64,000 nucleotides of DNA from Streptomyces sp. RKND-216 (GTDB lineage: Bacteria; Actinomycetota; Actinomycetes; Streptomycetales; Streptomycetaceae), in the NCBI RefSeq assembly GCF_004795255.1, contig NZ_SSBQ01000002.1:601001-665000 (forward strand). Direction: 5' to 3'. Both the position numbers and the translations under genes were made by a program. The notes under the pieces were generated by a model, which saw only the letters and a list, made by a program, of their open reading frames with translations, was not told the origin of the DNA and searched no databases. Of the stretch, positions 44,990-54,004 are shown one piece after another; the stretch's first letter is position 1; every line of letters starts with the position of its first letter.

Positions 44990-46585
44990 TCAGCCGGTGG
45001 GGACCTGCCAGACGGCGACCGCCGTACGGTCGTCGCCGTAGGCCGGTGCCGGCCCCTGGACGTCGGTGAGGAACGTCGCCGGTGCCGGCGGCTCTTCCGC
45101 GCCCGCCCACCGGGAGGCCAGCGTGTCCGCGAAGGCCGGGTCCCCGCGCAGCGGCACGGCGAGGCCGGCGCTGCACAGCAGCAGCGCGTCGCCCGGCTCG
45201 GTGGCGACCACCCGGAAGCGGAACGGGGGCGGGAGCGCCCGCCCGGCGGCGCCGTCGCCCGGCTCCGCCCCGTCCTCCTCGCCGCCCTCACCCTGCGGCA
45301 GCCGCGGGTCGGGCAGGTGGGCCGCGCGCCAGCGCGGCGGGGTCGCAGCGTGCTCCTCGACCGGCTCCAGATCCGTCCACTCCCCGTCGCGCAGGCGGAA
45401 GAGACCCCCGCTGCCGGTGCCGAAGACGACCCGGGTCGCGCAGTCCGGATCGGCCGGCAGCAGCAGGCAACGCAGGTCGGCGCTGTACGCGTCGGGCGCG
45501 AGGGAGAGCGCAGCGGCCTGGGCGCGCAGCCGCCCGTAGCAGCGGTCGGTGAGTCGTTTCAGGCCGCTGGACAGCGTGGCGCGGCGGTCCGTGGCGATGT
45601 CCTCCACCAGGCGGGCGCGGCTGCGGCCGACGGCCTCGCCGATCGTCTGGCAGAGTTCCCGCGCCGCGCGGCGGCCGGCGGGCACGGAGCTGGAGCCTGC
45701 CCCTCGGGCCACGCCCCCGTGGCCGGGAGGGCCACCCTTCGCCACGGCGACGAAGAGCAGCGCCTCGCGGCCGGTGCCGAAGCAGGCGGTGAGCAGCGCG
45801 TCGCCGCGCGGTTCGCCGCGCTGGCGGGCGGAGCCGCCGCGGGCGGACACGGCGCGCAGCACCAGGGAGGCATGGCGGGCGCCGTCCAGCACGGTGTCCG
45901 GCACCAGGTCGGACAGGGCCCCGGGGTCGGCGTCGGCCAACACGCCCGGCTCGGGCGGCTGGAGCAGCCGGCGCGGCGCCCCGGTGGAAACGGGCGGCCG
46001 TCCGGCAGCCCCGAAGGCCCCGCGCATACCGCGCCACCGGGTGCGGCCGGCGGGACGCGGGGAGGGCGGCGGGGCAGGTGCCCGGCGCGGTCGGCCCACC
46101 GTCTCGCGGGGCGGTGCGTCGCCGGGCGCCGCGTCGTCTGTCGCGGGGTCGGCGGCCTCGACGGCGTCCACCGGGGCGGCCGGGTCCACCGCCTCGGGCG
46201 GGCCCGCGTCGCCCAGCGGGTCCACGGCTTCGACGGGGTCCGGCGCAGCGGATGACGGCGCAGGGGCGCGTGGCGGCAAGGGGGCGGGAGCCTCTGGAGC
46301 CGGGGCGGGCGAGGGCGCCGGGGCGCCGTCGACCAAGCCCGGGGCGTCCTCTTCGGGAGGGGCCGGGTCCGGCGATCCCCTCGTGGAGGCGCCTACCGCG
46401 AGGGCGGAGGCGAACCGGTCGTCGATGGTGTCGGCCGCGCCGGAACCGCCGGTGTCCGGCGCGTCCGTGTCGTACAGCCTGCCCCACCAGGTGTCGCCCC
46501 CGACACCGCGTTCCCGCCCCGAACGGGCGCCGGTTGCGGGCACGTCGGCCGGACGGGGCCCGTCCGCCTCCCCCTGATCGCTCAT
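44990..46585 (-). CDS. PP2C-like phosphatase domain protein with disordered N-terminus
   Basis: A 531-residue protein. About 230 N-terminal residues are low-complexity, Pro/Ala/Asp-rich. The C-terminal ~290 residues look like a PP2C-type phosphatase: LRAVSARGGSARQRGEPRGD ALLTACFGTG at the first metal site region, LLFVAVAKGG, a middle helix GEAVGRSRARLVEDIATDRR, FRVVATEPGDALLLCSAGLA and a final YGDDRTAVAVWQVPTG. The usual DG Asp pair is altered, so activity is uncertain. It converges on the DUF2637 gene with a 33-bp gap. Confidence 0.65.
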   Translation of the reverse strand: MSDQGEADGPRPADVPATGARSGRERGVGGDTWWGRLYDTDAPDTGGSGAADTIDDRFASALAVGASTRGSPDPAPPEEDAPGLVDGAPAPSPAPAPEAPAPLPPRAPAPSSAAPDPVEAVDPLGDAGPPEAVDPAAPVDAVEAADPATDDAAPGDAPPRETVGRPRRAPAPPPSPRPAGRTRWRGMRGAFGAAGRPPVSTGAPRRLLQPPEPGVLADADPGALSDLVPDTVLDGARHASLVLRAVSARGGSARQRGEPRGDALLTACFGTGREALLFVAVAKGGPPGHGGVARGAGSSSVPAGRRAARELCQTIGEAVGRSRARLVEDIATDRRATLSSGLKRLTDRCYGRLRAQAAALSLAPDAYSADLRCLLLPADPDCATRVVFGTGSGGLFRLRDGEWTDLEPVEEHAATPPRWRAAHLPDPRLPQGEGGEEDGAEPGDGAAGRALPPPFRFRVVATEPGDALLLCSAGLAVPLRGDPAFADTLASRWAGAEEPPAPATFLTDVQGPAPAYGDDRTAVAVWQVPTG

Positions 46586-46719
46586 CCGTCCATTGTGGTC
46601 GCGCTGCGGCGGACCGGAAGACCTCGGGCGGAAGGACCACCCGACCGGAGGCGAACGGCGGACCGCTCATACGACCGGCTGCCGATGCGCGAGGGCGGAC
46701 GGCGTGTGAGGCTGGCGGC

Positions 46720-47112
46720 ATGACGGACACATCGGGGCGCGCGCCGGAGCCGTTGACCGGGGCCGAGCGCGACTACCTGGCCTCGCAGCGACTCGGCCGG
46801 CTCGCGACCGTCGACGGGCACGGGCAGCCGCAGGCCAATCCCGTCGGCTTCTTCCCGCAAAAGGACGGCACCGTGCTGATCGGCGGCCGGGCGATGGGCG
46901 ACACGAAGAAGTGGCGCAACCTGCTGCGGAACCCGAAGCTCTCCCTCGTCGTGGACGACCTGGTGAGCGTACGGCCGTGGCGGGTGCGGGGCGTGGAGAT
47001 CCGGGGCGAGGCGGAACTGCTGACCGGGCCGCACGAACTGGGGCCGTTCTTCAGCGACGAGGTCATCCGCATCCACCCGCGCTGGGTGCACAGTTGGGGG
47101 CTGGAGGACTGA
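46720..47112 (+). CDS. PPOX-class F420-dependent oxidoreductase
   Basis: A 130-residue split-barrel protein of the pyridoxamine 5'-phosphate oxidase-like superfamily: YLASQRLGRLATVDGHGQPQ, NPVGFFPQKDGTVLIGG, MGDTKKWRNLLRNPKLSLVV and RGVEIRGEAELLTG, ending in IHPRWVHSWGLED. This is the pattern of actinobacterial F420-dependent members rather than true PNP oxidases. The substrate is unknown. Confidence 0.85.
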   Translation: MTDTSGRAPEPLTGAERDYLASQRLGRLATVDGHGQPQANPVGFFPQKDGTVLIGGRAMGDTKKWRNLLRNPKLSLVVDDLVSVRPWRVRGVEIRGEAELLTGPHELGPFFSDEVIRIHPRWVHSWGLED

Positions 47113-47140
47113 GGCGTCCCCCGGCCCCCGCGCCTGTGCC

Positions 47141-47629
47141 TCACAGCGGGGCGGGCAGCGCTCCCTCCAGGGTGAGCAGCGTGCGCTTGCGGTCCAGGCC
47201 GCCCGCGAAGCCGGTGAGTGAACCGCTCGCCCCGACCACCCGGTGGCAGGGGTGTACGACGGTCAGCGGGTTGGAACCCACGGCGCCGCCCACCGCCCGC
47301 ACCGCCCTCCGGTCGACGCCGGCCATGTCGGCGAGCGCGCCGTAGCTGACGGTCGAGCCGTACGGGATCTCGTCCAGGGCCGCCCAGACGCGCTCGCGGA
47401 AGACGGTGCCGGCGGTGGCGTGCACCAGGTCGAACTCCTTGAGATCGCCCGCGAAGTAGGCGTCGAACTGCTCCTGCGCGTCGCGGAACGCCTCGTCGTC
47501 GCGCCGCCAGCCGGTGCCGACGACGGCGCCGCCCTTCTGGCCGGGCATGGAGATCCAGGCGAGCACGCCGCGCTCGGGTCCGGCGAGCAGCAGGTCGCCC
47601 AGGGGCGTGGGGTGGGTGGTGTACAGCAT
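47141..47629 (-). CDS. ogt: methylated-DNA-protein-cysteine methyltransferase
   Basis: A 162-residue suicide repair protein that removes alkyl groups from O6-alkylguanine. The active-site motif is VVHPCHRVVGASGSLTGFAG, with the DNA-binding helix-turn-helix GSTVSYGALADMAGVDRRAV and the Asn/arginine finger PLTVV. Normal family length. Its ATG overlaps the Ada-AlkA stop by two bases (TGATG), so both repair proteins come from one transcript. Confidence 0.93.
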   Translation of the reverse strand: MLYTTHPTPLGDLLLAGPERGVLAWISMPGQKGGAVVGTGWRRDDEAFRDAQEQFDAYFAGDLKEFDLVHATAGTVFRERVWAALDEIPYGSTVSYGALADMAGVDRRAVRAVGGAVGSNPLTVVHPCHRVVGASGSLTGFAGGLDRKRTLLTLEGALPAPL

Positions 47630-49209
47630 CAGGTGTTCTCCTCAAAGGTGCGGGGACGTGCGGCGTTCCAGAGGTGGTGCAGGGCGTAGCTGCGCCAGGG
47701 GCGCCAGCGGTCGGCGGCGGCGGGCGCGGCGCCGACGGCGGCGAGGCCGTGCCGCACGCCGACGTCGCCGGGCAGGAAGACGTCGGGGTCGCCGAGCGCC
47801 CGCATGCGGACGTAGTCGGCGGTCCACGGGCCGATGCCGGGGAGGGCGAGCAGCGCACGGACGGCCTCCTCGCGGTCGGCGCCGGGCGCGAGGACGACTG
47901 GGCCCCACCCTCCCGCGGCCGCCACCCCCTCTGCGCCGGGGGGACGTCCGCCGTCTAGCGCGGCGGAGAGCGTGCGCAGGGTGCGCTTGCGGCTGCCGGG
48001 CATGCCCAGTTCGTCCAGGGGTGCGTCGGCCAGCGCACCGGGCTCGGGGAAGAGGTGGGTGAGCGCGCCGTCCGGCACGGGCAGCGGCTTGCCGTGCGCG
48101 GCCACGAGCCGTCCGGCGAGCGTACGGGCCGCGGCGACGGTGACCTGCTGACCGAGCACCGCGCGGACGGCGATCTCGTCGCCGTCGGCCGAGCCGGGCG
48201 ACCGCAGACCGGGGTCCGCCGCGAGCAGCGGGCCGAGGGCCGGGTCACCGCCGAGGCGTTCGGCGACGGCGTACGGGTCGGCGTCCAGGTCGAACAGCCG
48301 ACGCACGCGCTGCACGGCCGCGGTCAGGTCGCGCAGATCGGTGAGGCGCAGCCGGGCGTCCAGCCAGCCGTGCCGTCCCGAGGCGGTGCTCCCGGTGCGC
48401 TCGTCGACCTCGACCACGCCGGTGCCGTAGGCGAGGGCGAGGGTGCGCCGGTAGGTGCGCGCGGGGGCCTCACCGCGCACCTCCTCGATGCCGGGGACGG
48501 CGCGGCGGGCGAGGAAGTCGAGGATGCGGCCGGCGGCGTACGGTCCCCGGTACGCGAGCCGCAGCGGGACCCCGGCGTACGGCCCGCCGCCCGTCCCCGT
48601 CGCGCCGTTCTCCCCGGCGGCTGGCGCCGGACCGGCGGACCCGAGGCCGCCGCGCCGTGCGGCGCGGAGGCCGCTCGGCGTCGCGTCGTAGGTCTCCCGG
48701 ATCGTGTCGTTGAACTGCCGCACGCTGGCGAACCCGGCGGCGAACGCGATCTCCGTCACCGGCAGGGTCGTGGTCTGGAGGAGCACGCGGGCGGTGTGGG
48801 CGCGCTGGGCTCGGGCCAGGGCGACGGGGCCGGCGCCGAGTTCGGCGGTGAGCTGCCGCTGCACCTGCCGGGCGCTGTACCCGAGGCGGGCGGCGAGCCC
48901 GGCGACGCCCTCCCGGTCCACCACGCCGTCGCCGATCATCCGCATGGCCCGGCCGACGACGTCGGCGCGCACGTCCCACTCCGGCGAGCCGGGCACGGCG
49001 TCCGGTCGGCAGCGGCGGCAGGCACGGAAACCGGCGCCCTGCGCGGCCGCGGCGGTGGGGTGGAACCGGACGTTCTCCCGTTTCGGGGTGACGGCCGGGC
49101 AGCTCGGACGGCAGTAGATCCCGGTGCTCGTGACGCCCAGGAAGAACACACCGTCGAACCGCGCGTCACGGCTGCGTACTGCTTCGTACCTGCTGTCTTC
49201 TGTGGTCAC
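47629..49209 (-). CDS. Ada-AlkA fusion: alkylation-response regulator / 3-methyladenine glycosylase
   Basis: A 526-residue fusion. Residues 1-75 are the Ada metal-binding domain with the four Zn cysteines (GIYCRPSC, ACRRCRPD), whose first Cys accepts a methyl group from phosphotriesters. Residues 80-185 are an AraC-type DNA-binding domain (RQVQRQLTAELGAGPVALAR, VTEIAFAAGFASVRQFNDTI). From 215 on is AlkA: a helix-hairpin-helix LLALPGIGPWTADYVRMRAL and catalytic Asp in FLPGDVGVRHGL. It would sense alkylation, activate transcription and cut out damaged bases. Confidence 0.92.
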   Translation of the reverse strand: MTTEDSRYEAVRSRDARFDGVFFLGVTSTGIYCRPSCPAVTPKRENVRFHPTAAAAQGAGFRACRRCRPDAVPGSPEWDVRADVVGRAMRMIGDGVVDREGVAGLAARLGYSARQVQRQLTAELGAGPVALARAQRAHTARVLLQTTTLPVTEIAFAAGFASVRQFNDTIRETYDATPSGLRAARRGGLGSAGPAPAAGENGATGTGGGPYAGVPLRLAYRGPYAAGRILDFLARRAVPGIEEVRGEAPARTYRRTLALAYGTGVVEVDERTGSTASGRHGWLDARLRLTDLRDLTAAVQRVRRLFDLDADPYAVAERLGGDPALGPLLAADPGLRSPGSADGDEIAVRAVLGQQVTVAAARTLAGRLVAAHGKPLPVPDGALTHLFPEPGALADAPLDELGMPGSRKRTLRTLSAALDGGRPPGAEGVAAAGGWGPVVLAPGADREEAVRALLALPGIGPWTADYVRMRALGDPDVFLPGDVGVRHGLAAVGAAPAAADRWRPWRSYALHHLWNAARPRTFEENT

Positions 49210-49306
49210 GGGCTCCAGTGTGCGCGCCCGGGAACCCCCGGCACTAGCGGAAATCGGACGTGACGGTGCACGCCGCGCGGAAGGGTACGCGGACCGCCCG
49301 GCCGGC

Positions 49307-50596
49307 TCATGAGGCGGTGCGGGAGCGCATGGCGTCGGCGGACCGGGAGAGGCCGAGGAGCAGGGCGACTCCCAGCGGCGGCAGGGCCGCGGCGGCGATG
49401 AGCGGGCCGGGCGGCGACCAGGTGGAGCCGAGGCCGTACGCGGCGAAGACGAGGATCGCCATCACTTCGGAGCCGAAGCCCGCCATCGAGCCGACCGTGG
49501 CCCGGGCCCGGTCGGAGATCCGGGCCTGGAGGCGCGCCTCGGCGGCCGTGGCGGACCAGCGGGCGACTCCGTAGGCGACGGCGATCAGCCCCATGCCGGC
49601 CGGGTGGGCACTGAGCCCGCCGAGCGCCAGCAGCACGCCGGAGACGACCAGGCCGGGAACGAGCAGCCGGTGGCCGCGGTGCGCGAACCACTCCCCGACC
49701 GCCGCGCCCGCCGAGACGAGCAGCACCAGCAGCGGCACCGTCGCGTCGGCCACTCCGGTGGAGGCGGCGAAGAGGGAGAGGAACTCGTCGTACGCCAGCG
49801 AGCCGGTCAGCACCGCGACCAGCAGCACGGCGCGGCGTGCCGCACGCGAGTGGCGGATCTCGGCGACCCCGTGGCGGAGGACGGCGCGGAAGGACTCCTC
49901 GGCCTCCTCTGCCGCCGCAGGCGCCCTCCCCCCATCAGGCGCTGGACCGCCGGACGCCGCGTCGGCGGGGTCGGCCGGCGTCCCGCCGGCGCGGGCGCTG
50001 TGCTCGGGGAAGGTGCGGGCGACGAGGACGCCCGCCGCGCAGGCGAGCACACTGGCGACTCCGACCGCCTGGTAGCCGCCTGCGGCGAGGGCCGGTGCGG
50101 CCGCCGCGGTGGCCGCCACTTCGGCGCAGGTACCGACGGCCCGCGAACGGCCGATCCGGCGTGCGTAGCGGTCCGACGCGCCGCAGCGGGCCAGTTCCTC
50201 GTAGACCAGGGCCTCCAGCGTGCCCGACCGCAGGGCGCTGCCCGCGCCCCACAGGACGAAGCCAGCAGCGAAGGCGGCGTAGGAGGGGGCGAAGGTCCAC
50301 AGCGCGAATCCCGCGCCGGACAGTGCGGGCGCGAGAGTCAGGAGGCGTCGCCGGGAGAACCGGTCGGCCCAGACACCGGAGGGGATCTCCAGGGCGAGGC
50401 CCGTCACCGACCAGAGCACGAACAGCGAGGAGATCTCGGCGCCGGAAAGCCCGGTCCGCGAGAACAGCAGCGCGTAGACCGGGTACAGGAGGACGCAGTC
50501 CTCCAGGAAGGCCGAGGCGTAGAGCGTGCGGACGAGCCGCTGCTCGGACGCCGGGACCAGGGGGGCGGAGGAAACTCAATGTCGTCGTCGGTTCAT
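49307..50596 (-). pseudogene. MFS transporter with an early in-frame stop
   Basis: From codon 8 on it reads as a full MFS transporter with about 12 helices: SEQRLVRTLYASAFLEDCVL, the loop motif SGVWADRFSRRRLLTLAPAL after helix 2, and a C-terminal half (VLTGSLAYDEFLSLFAASTG, GSMAGFGSEVMAILVFAAYG). The best start, ATG at 50596 with GAGG 4 nt upstream, sits 5 nt after the preceding gene's stop. Codon 7 in this frame is TGA (50578-50576). The next usable start, GTG at 50419, would lose the first membrane helix. A CGA-to-TGA change would explain it. It may be inactive, or start at a rare codon near 50560. Confidence 0.7.
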
Positions 50597-50601
50597 GCGC
50601 C

Positions 50602-51285
50602 TCAGCGTACGCCGCCTGCGTCCCGGGCGGGAATGGTTTTCGGCAGGCGCTGAAGCAGGCCCCAGCAGAACTCGGCGGTCACCGCGTGGCGTTCCCCGGC
50701 GGCGTCCAGGACGGTGAGGTCGAGCCCCCAGCGGGTGGGGGCGGAGCCCTCCCGCGGACGGGCGGGCGGGAACGCGCGCGCCGCCTCGTCGACGGTGCAG
50801 GACCAGGGCTCCAGGTCCTCCAGTGTGCGCAGCGGGGGCGGCGGCGCGCCGGGAGCCCGGACCAGCCACTCGTTCCACACCGCCCCGCCGGCGGCGGCGA
50901 GCACCTCGAACCGCAGGTCGGGCCAGAGGGGCACCGGCCAGGTCAGCGCCTCGCAGTCGAGGTCGCCGATCCTGCGGTGGACGACGGCCTCGGGCGGGCC
51001 GAGGACGGAGCGGTAGCGGGTCAGGGTGCCGCGGGCGCGCGGAGAGCGGATCATGGCCTGCCAACGACGGTTGGCCTCCCGCATCTCCGCACGGCCGACG
51101 CCCAGCCGGGTCAGCGCCGCCTCGACCCGCACGGCCTGGAAGTCGGCCATCCGCCGCAGCAGGACGAGCTGGAACTCCAGCGGCCCGAAGGCGGAGCCGG
51201 CAGCGCGCCCGGACGTACGGCCCGGCGTGCTGCCGGGCGTGCGCCCGGACCTGGGGCGGCCGACGGGGCAGTGTGGGTCGGGCAT
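50602..51285 (-). CDS. conserved hypothetical protein
   Basis: A 227-residue soluble protein. The first ~30 residues contain short repeats (GRTPGSTPGRTSGR) encoded by repeated GC-rich DNA. The rest is structured: GPLEFQLVLLRRMADFQAVR, RWQAMIRSPRARGTLTRYRS, then alternating strands (EALTWPVPLWPDLRFEVLAA, GGAVWNEWLVRAPG). No family is recognised. It lies 10 nt after rsgA and just before the MFS gene, apparently in one operon. The true start may lie after the repeats, near the FGPLEF segment. Confidence 0.6.
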   Translation of the reverse strand: MPDPHCPVGRPRSGRTPGSTPGRTSGRAAGSAFGPLEFQLVLLRRMADFQAVRVEAALTRLGVGRAEMREANRRWQAMIRSPRARGTLTRYRSVLGPPEAVVHRRIGDLDCEALTWPVPLWPDLRFEVLAAAGGAVWNEWLVRAPGAPPPPLRTLEDLEPWSCTVDEAARAFPPARPREGSAPTRWGLDLTVLDAAGERHAVTAEFCWGLLQRLPKTIPARDAGGVR

Positions 51286-51295
51286 GCGGCGGACG

Positions 51296-52432
51296 CTACC
51301 AGCCGGAGCCGCCGCCCCCGCCGCGCCGCGAACGGCCCCCCGCGGGGCCGCGTTTGCGTTCCATCATGTGCCGCCCGATCGCCTGGCGCTGCTTGAACCG
51401 CTGCCGCTGCTCGGCGCGCAGCCGGGCGTCCGTGCGGGCCGCCAGCCGTTCGTTCTCGCGGAGCAGCTTGCGGTAGCTGTCCAGGCGGCGTTCGGCCAGG
51501 GAGCCATCGGCGATGGCGGCGAGGACCGCGCAGCCGGGCTCTGAGTGGTGGCCGCAGTCGTGGAAGCGGCACTGAGCGGCCAGCTCCTCGATCTCCGCGA
51601 ACGCCTGCTCCAGCCCTTCACCCGCGTCCCAGAGTCCGACGCCGCGCAGCCCTGGGGTGTCGATGAGGACGCCGCCGTCCGGGAGCGGGATCAGGTCGCG
51701 GGCGGTGGTGGTGTGGCGGCCCTTGCCGTCGCTGTCGCGGATCGTGTTGACCTGCTGCACCTCCCGCCCGACGAGGGTGTTCGTCAGCGTGGACTTCCCG
51801 GCGCCGGAGACGCCGAGCAGCACGGTGCTGCCCCCGGTCACGAGCGCCCGCAGCACGTCGACGCCCTCTCCGGTGTGGGAGCTGACGGGCAGGACGCGCA
51901 CGCCGGGGGCGACGGTCTCGGTGTCGGCGACGAGGTGCGCGAGGGTGTCGGGGTCGGGCACCAGGTCGGTCTTGGTGAGCAGGACCAGCGGCTGCGCACC
52001 GCTGGTCCAGGCGAGCGAGACGAAGCGCTCGATGCGGCCGAGGTCGAGTTCGGCGGCGAGCGACACGGCGACGACGGCGTGGTCGACGTTGGCCGCGAGC
52101 ACCTGGCCCTCGGATCGCTTGGAGGAGGTGGAGCGGAGGAACGCGGTGCGGCGGGGCAGGATCGCCTTCACCTCGGGCCGGCCCTGCGCGTCGTCGCCGA
52201 TCGCGGCCCAGTCGCCGGTGGTGAGCCACCGGGTGGGGTCGTGGGTGGCGACGGGTTCGATGCCCGCGTGGACGGTGCCGTGCGGGGTGATCGCCTCGCA
52301 GCGGCCGCGGTCCACGCGGGCGATGCGTGCGGGGAGCAGCCCCGCGGCCGCGTGCGGGCCGAAGGCGTCGGCAACCTCGTCGTTCCAGCCGTAGCCGGCG
52401 AGGCCGTGGGGGTCGTGCGGGACGTCGTTCAA
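51296..52432 (-). CDS. rsgA: ribosome small-subunit GTPase RsgA
   Basis: A 378-residue circularly permuted GTPase that checks late 30S maturation. Residues 35-110 are an OB fold (ITPHGTVHAGIEPVATHDPT). The permuted G domain has G4 (LVLLTKTDLV), G5 (LPVSSHTGEGVDVL), G1 (VLLGVSGAGKSTLTNTLVG) and G3 (LIDTPGLRGVG). The zinc motif follows (CRFHDCGHHSEPGCAV). The C-terminal tail is basic and Gly/Arg-rich. The downstream hypothetical and MFS genes probably share its transcript. Confidence 0.93.
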   Translation of the reverse strand: MNDVPHDPHGLAGYGWNDEVADAFGPHAAAGLLPARIARVDRGRCEAITPHGTVHAGIEPVATHDPTRWLTTGDWAAIGDDAQGRPEVKAILPRRTAFLRSTSSKRSEGQVLAANVDHAVVAVSLAAELDLGRIERFVSLAWTSGAQPLVLLTKTDLVPDPDTLAHLVADTETVAPGVRVLPVSSHTGEGVDVLRALVTGGSTVLLGVSGAGKSTLTNTLVGREVQQVNTIRDSDGKGRHTTTARDLIPLPDGGVLIDTPGLRGVGLWDAGEGLEQAFAEIEELAAQCRFHDCGHHSEPGCAVLAAIADGSLAERRLDSYRKLLRENERLAARTDARLRAEQRQRFKQRQAIGRHMMERKRGPAGGRSRRGGGGGSGW

Positions 52433-52707
52433 GACGGGATGCCCTTCGGAAGGGGTGATCCCGGTGCGGGCGGCGGCGCGCCACCTGCGGGGCGCCGCGT
52501 CAGAGGCGGCGGGAGCCCGGGATCACGGGGAGGGAGGGGATCGGCGGATGCGTGTGGGCGCGGCCCACGGCGGCGGCAGTCGTCGTCACGGCCCTCACCT
52601 CCCTGTCCTTCGCTCGTCGGTCCGGCGTCGCGGACCCCGGTGTCCTCGGCCCCGAGCAGCGTACGTCCGGAGGCACCGGCGGTGCCACGGGTTTTCGCGC
52701 GAAGGCG

Positions 52708-53946
52708 TCAGTCCCGGTCCCCAACGTCGCCCGGCCCGGTGCCGTTCCCCGGGCCGGGTCCGGTGCGGTGCCCGCCGCCTTCGCCGTTCGCGTGCCGGTC
52801 GCCGTGGTGATCGTCGTGAGCGCCGCCGTGCGGGCCGCGGGTGCGCAGCCGGGACCGCACGTCGCCGGGCGGCAGGAACCTGGTCCAGCGCTCGGGGAAC
52901 TCGGCGGGCGGGTTCTGGTCGCCGTCGCCCTCCCCCTCGGCGTCGCGCATGGCGCGGCGCGTCTCGGCGGCGCGGATCATCTCGGCGGCGGCCTGCTCCC
53001 TGGCGTCCTCGGTCTCGCGGCGGGCCGCGGCGGTGGCGACGGACGGCCAGACCCGGTCGATGGCGGCGTTGACGGCGGCGCCGACCAGCACGGCGAAGGC
53101 GGAGACGCCGATCCACAGCAGGACGGCGACCGGTGCGGCGAGGGAGCCGTACAGGGTGGGGCCCTCGACGGTGTTGGTGAGGTAGAGGCGCAGCAGGGCG
53201 CTGCCGAGCACCCACATCACCAGGGCGACCAGCGCGCCGGGGATGTCCTCGCGCCAGGGCGAGCGGACCGGGACCGACACGTGGTAGAGGGTGGTGAGGA
53301 AGACGATGGAGAGCAGCAGCACGACGGGCCAGTAGAAGACCCTGACCAGCCACTCGGTCTGCGGCACCAGGTGCATGACCGCGTCCGGTCCCGCGACCAT
53401 CAGGGGCAGCGCGACCATGCCGATCACGAGGGCGACCAGGTAGAGCACGAAGGCCAGCAGCCGGGTCTTGACGATGCCGCGGTGCCCGTCCAGGCCGTAC
53501 ATGACGGTGATGGTGTCGATGAAGACGTTGACGGCGCGGGATCCGGACCACAGGGCGAGGGCGAAGCCGATCGAGATCACGTCGGGGCGCCCGCCGCGGA
53601 TGACGTCGTCGATCAGCGGCCGGGCCACCTGGTCGACGCCGCGGTCGGAGAGTACCGCCTCGGCGGCGGTGATGAAGTTGTCGCGGATGGAGTCGATGGT
53701 GTCGGTGTCGAACCAGCCGTCGAGGTAGCCGATGAGCCCGATGAGACCGAGGAGCAGCGGGGGGATGGAGATGAGGGTGAAGAACGCCGCCTCGGCGGCG
53801 AGCCCGAGGACCCGGTACTCGATGCAGGAGTTGACGGTGTCCTTCAGCAGCAGCCACGCCATCTTCCGCTTCGGGACGTTGCGGTAGACGGCGCGGGCTC
53901 TGCGCAGTGCTCCCGTGGAGCGCTCAGGGGATTCGTCGGCGTGCAC
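52708..53946 (-). CDS. YihY/BrkB-family membrane protein
   Basis: A 412-residue membrane protein with about six helices. The family pattern is clear: YRVLGLAAEAAFFTLISIPP, LLLGLIGLIGYLDGWF, then ALWSGSRAVNVFIDTITVMY, and later RLYLTNTVEGPTLYGSLAAP. The C-terminal ~90 residues are charged and disordered with a His/Asp-rich stretch (GAHDDHHGDRHANGEG), possibly metal-binding. Family members are of unsettled role. The GTG at 53946 is chosen; a longer in-frame start overlaps the upstream GNAT gene region. Confidence 0.85.
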   Translation of the reverse strand: MHADESPERSTGALRRARAVYRNVPKRKMAWLLLKDTVNSCIEYRVLGLAAEAAFFTLISIPPLLLGLIGLIGYLDGWFDTDTIDSIRDNFITAAEAVLSDRGVDQVARPLIDDVIRGGRPDVISIGFALALWSGSRAVNVFIDTITVMYGLDGHRGIVKTRLLAFVLYLVALVIGMVALPLMVAGPDAVMHLVPQTEWLVRVFYWPVVLLLSIVFLTTLYHVSVPVRSPWREDIPGALVALVMWVLGSALLRLYLTNTVEGPTLYGSLAAPVAVLLWIGVSAFAVLVGAAVNAAIDRVWPSVATAAARRETEDAREQAAAEMIRAAETRRAMRDAEGEGDGDQNPPAEFPERWTRFLPPGDVRSRLRTRGPHGGAHDDHHGDRHANGEGGGHRTGPGPGNGTGPGDVGDRD

Positions 53947-54004
53947 CTGCTCAACGTATCCGGCCGCCGGCCCCCGGGCTGACCCGGAATGGTGCAATGG
54001 CCGC

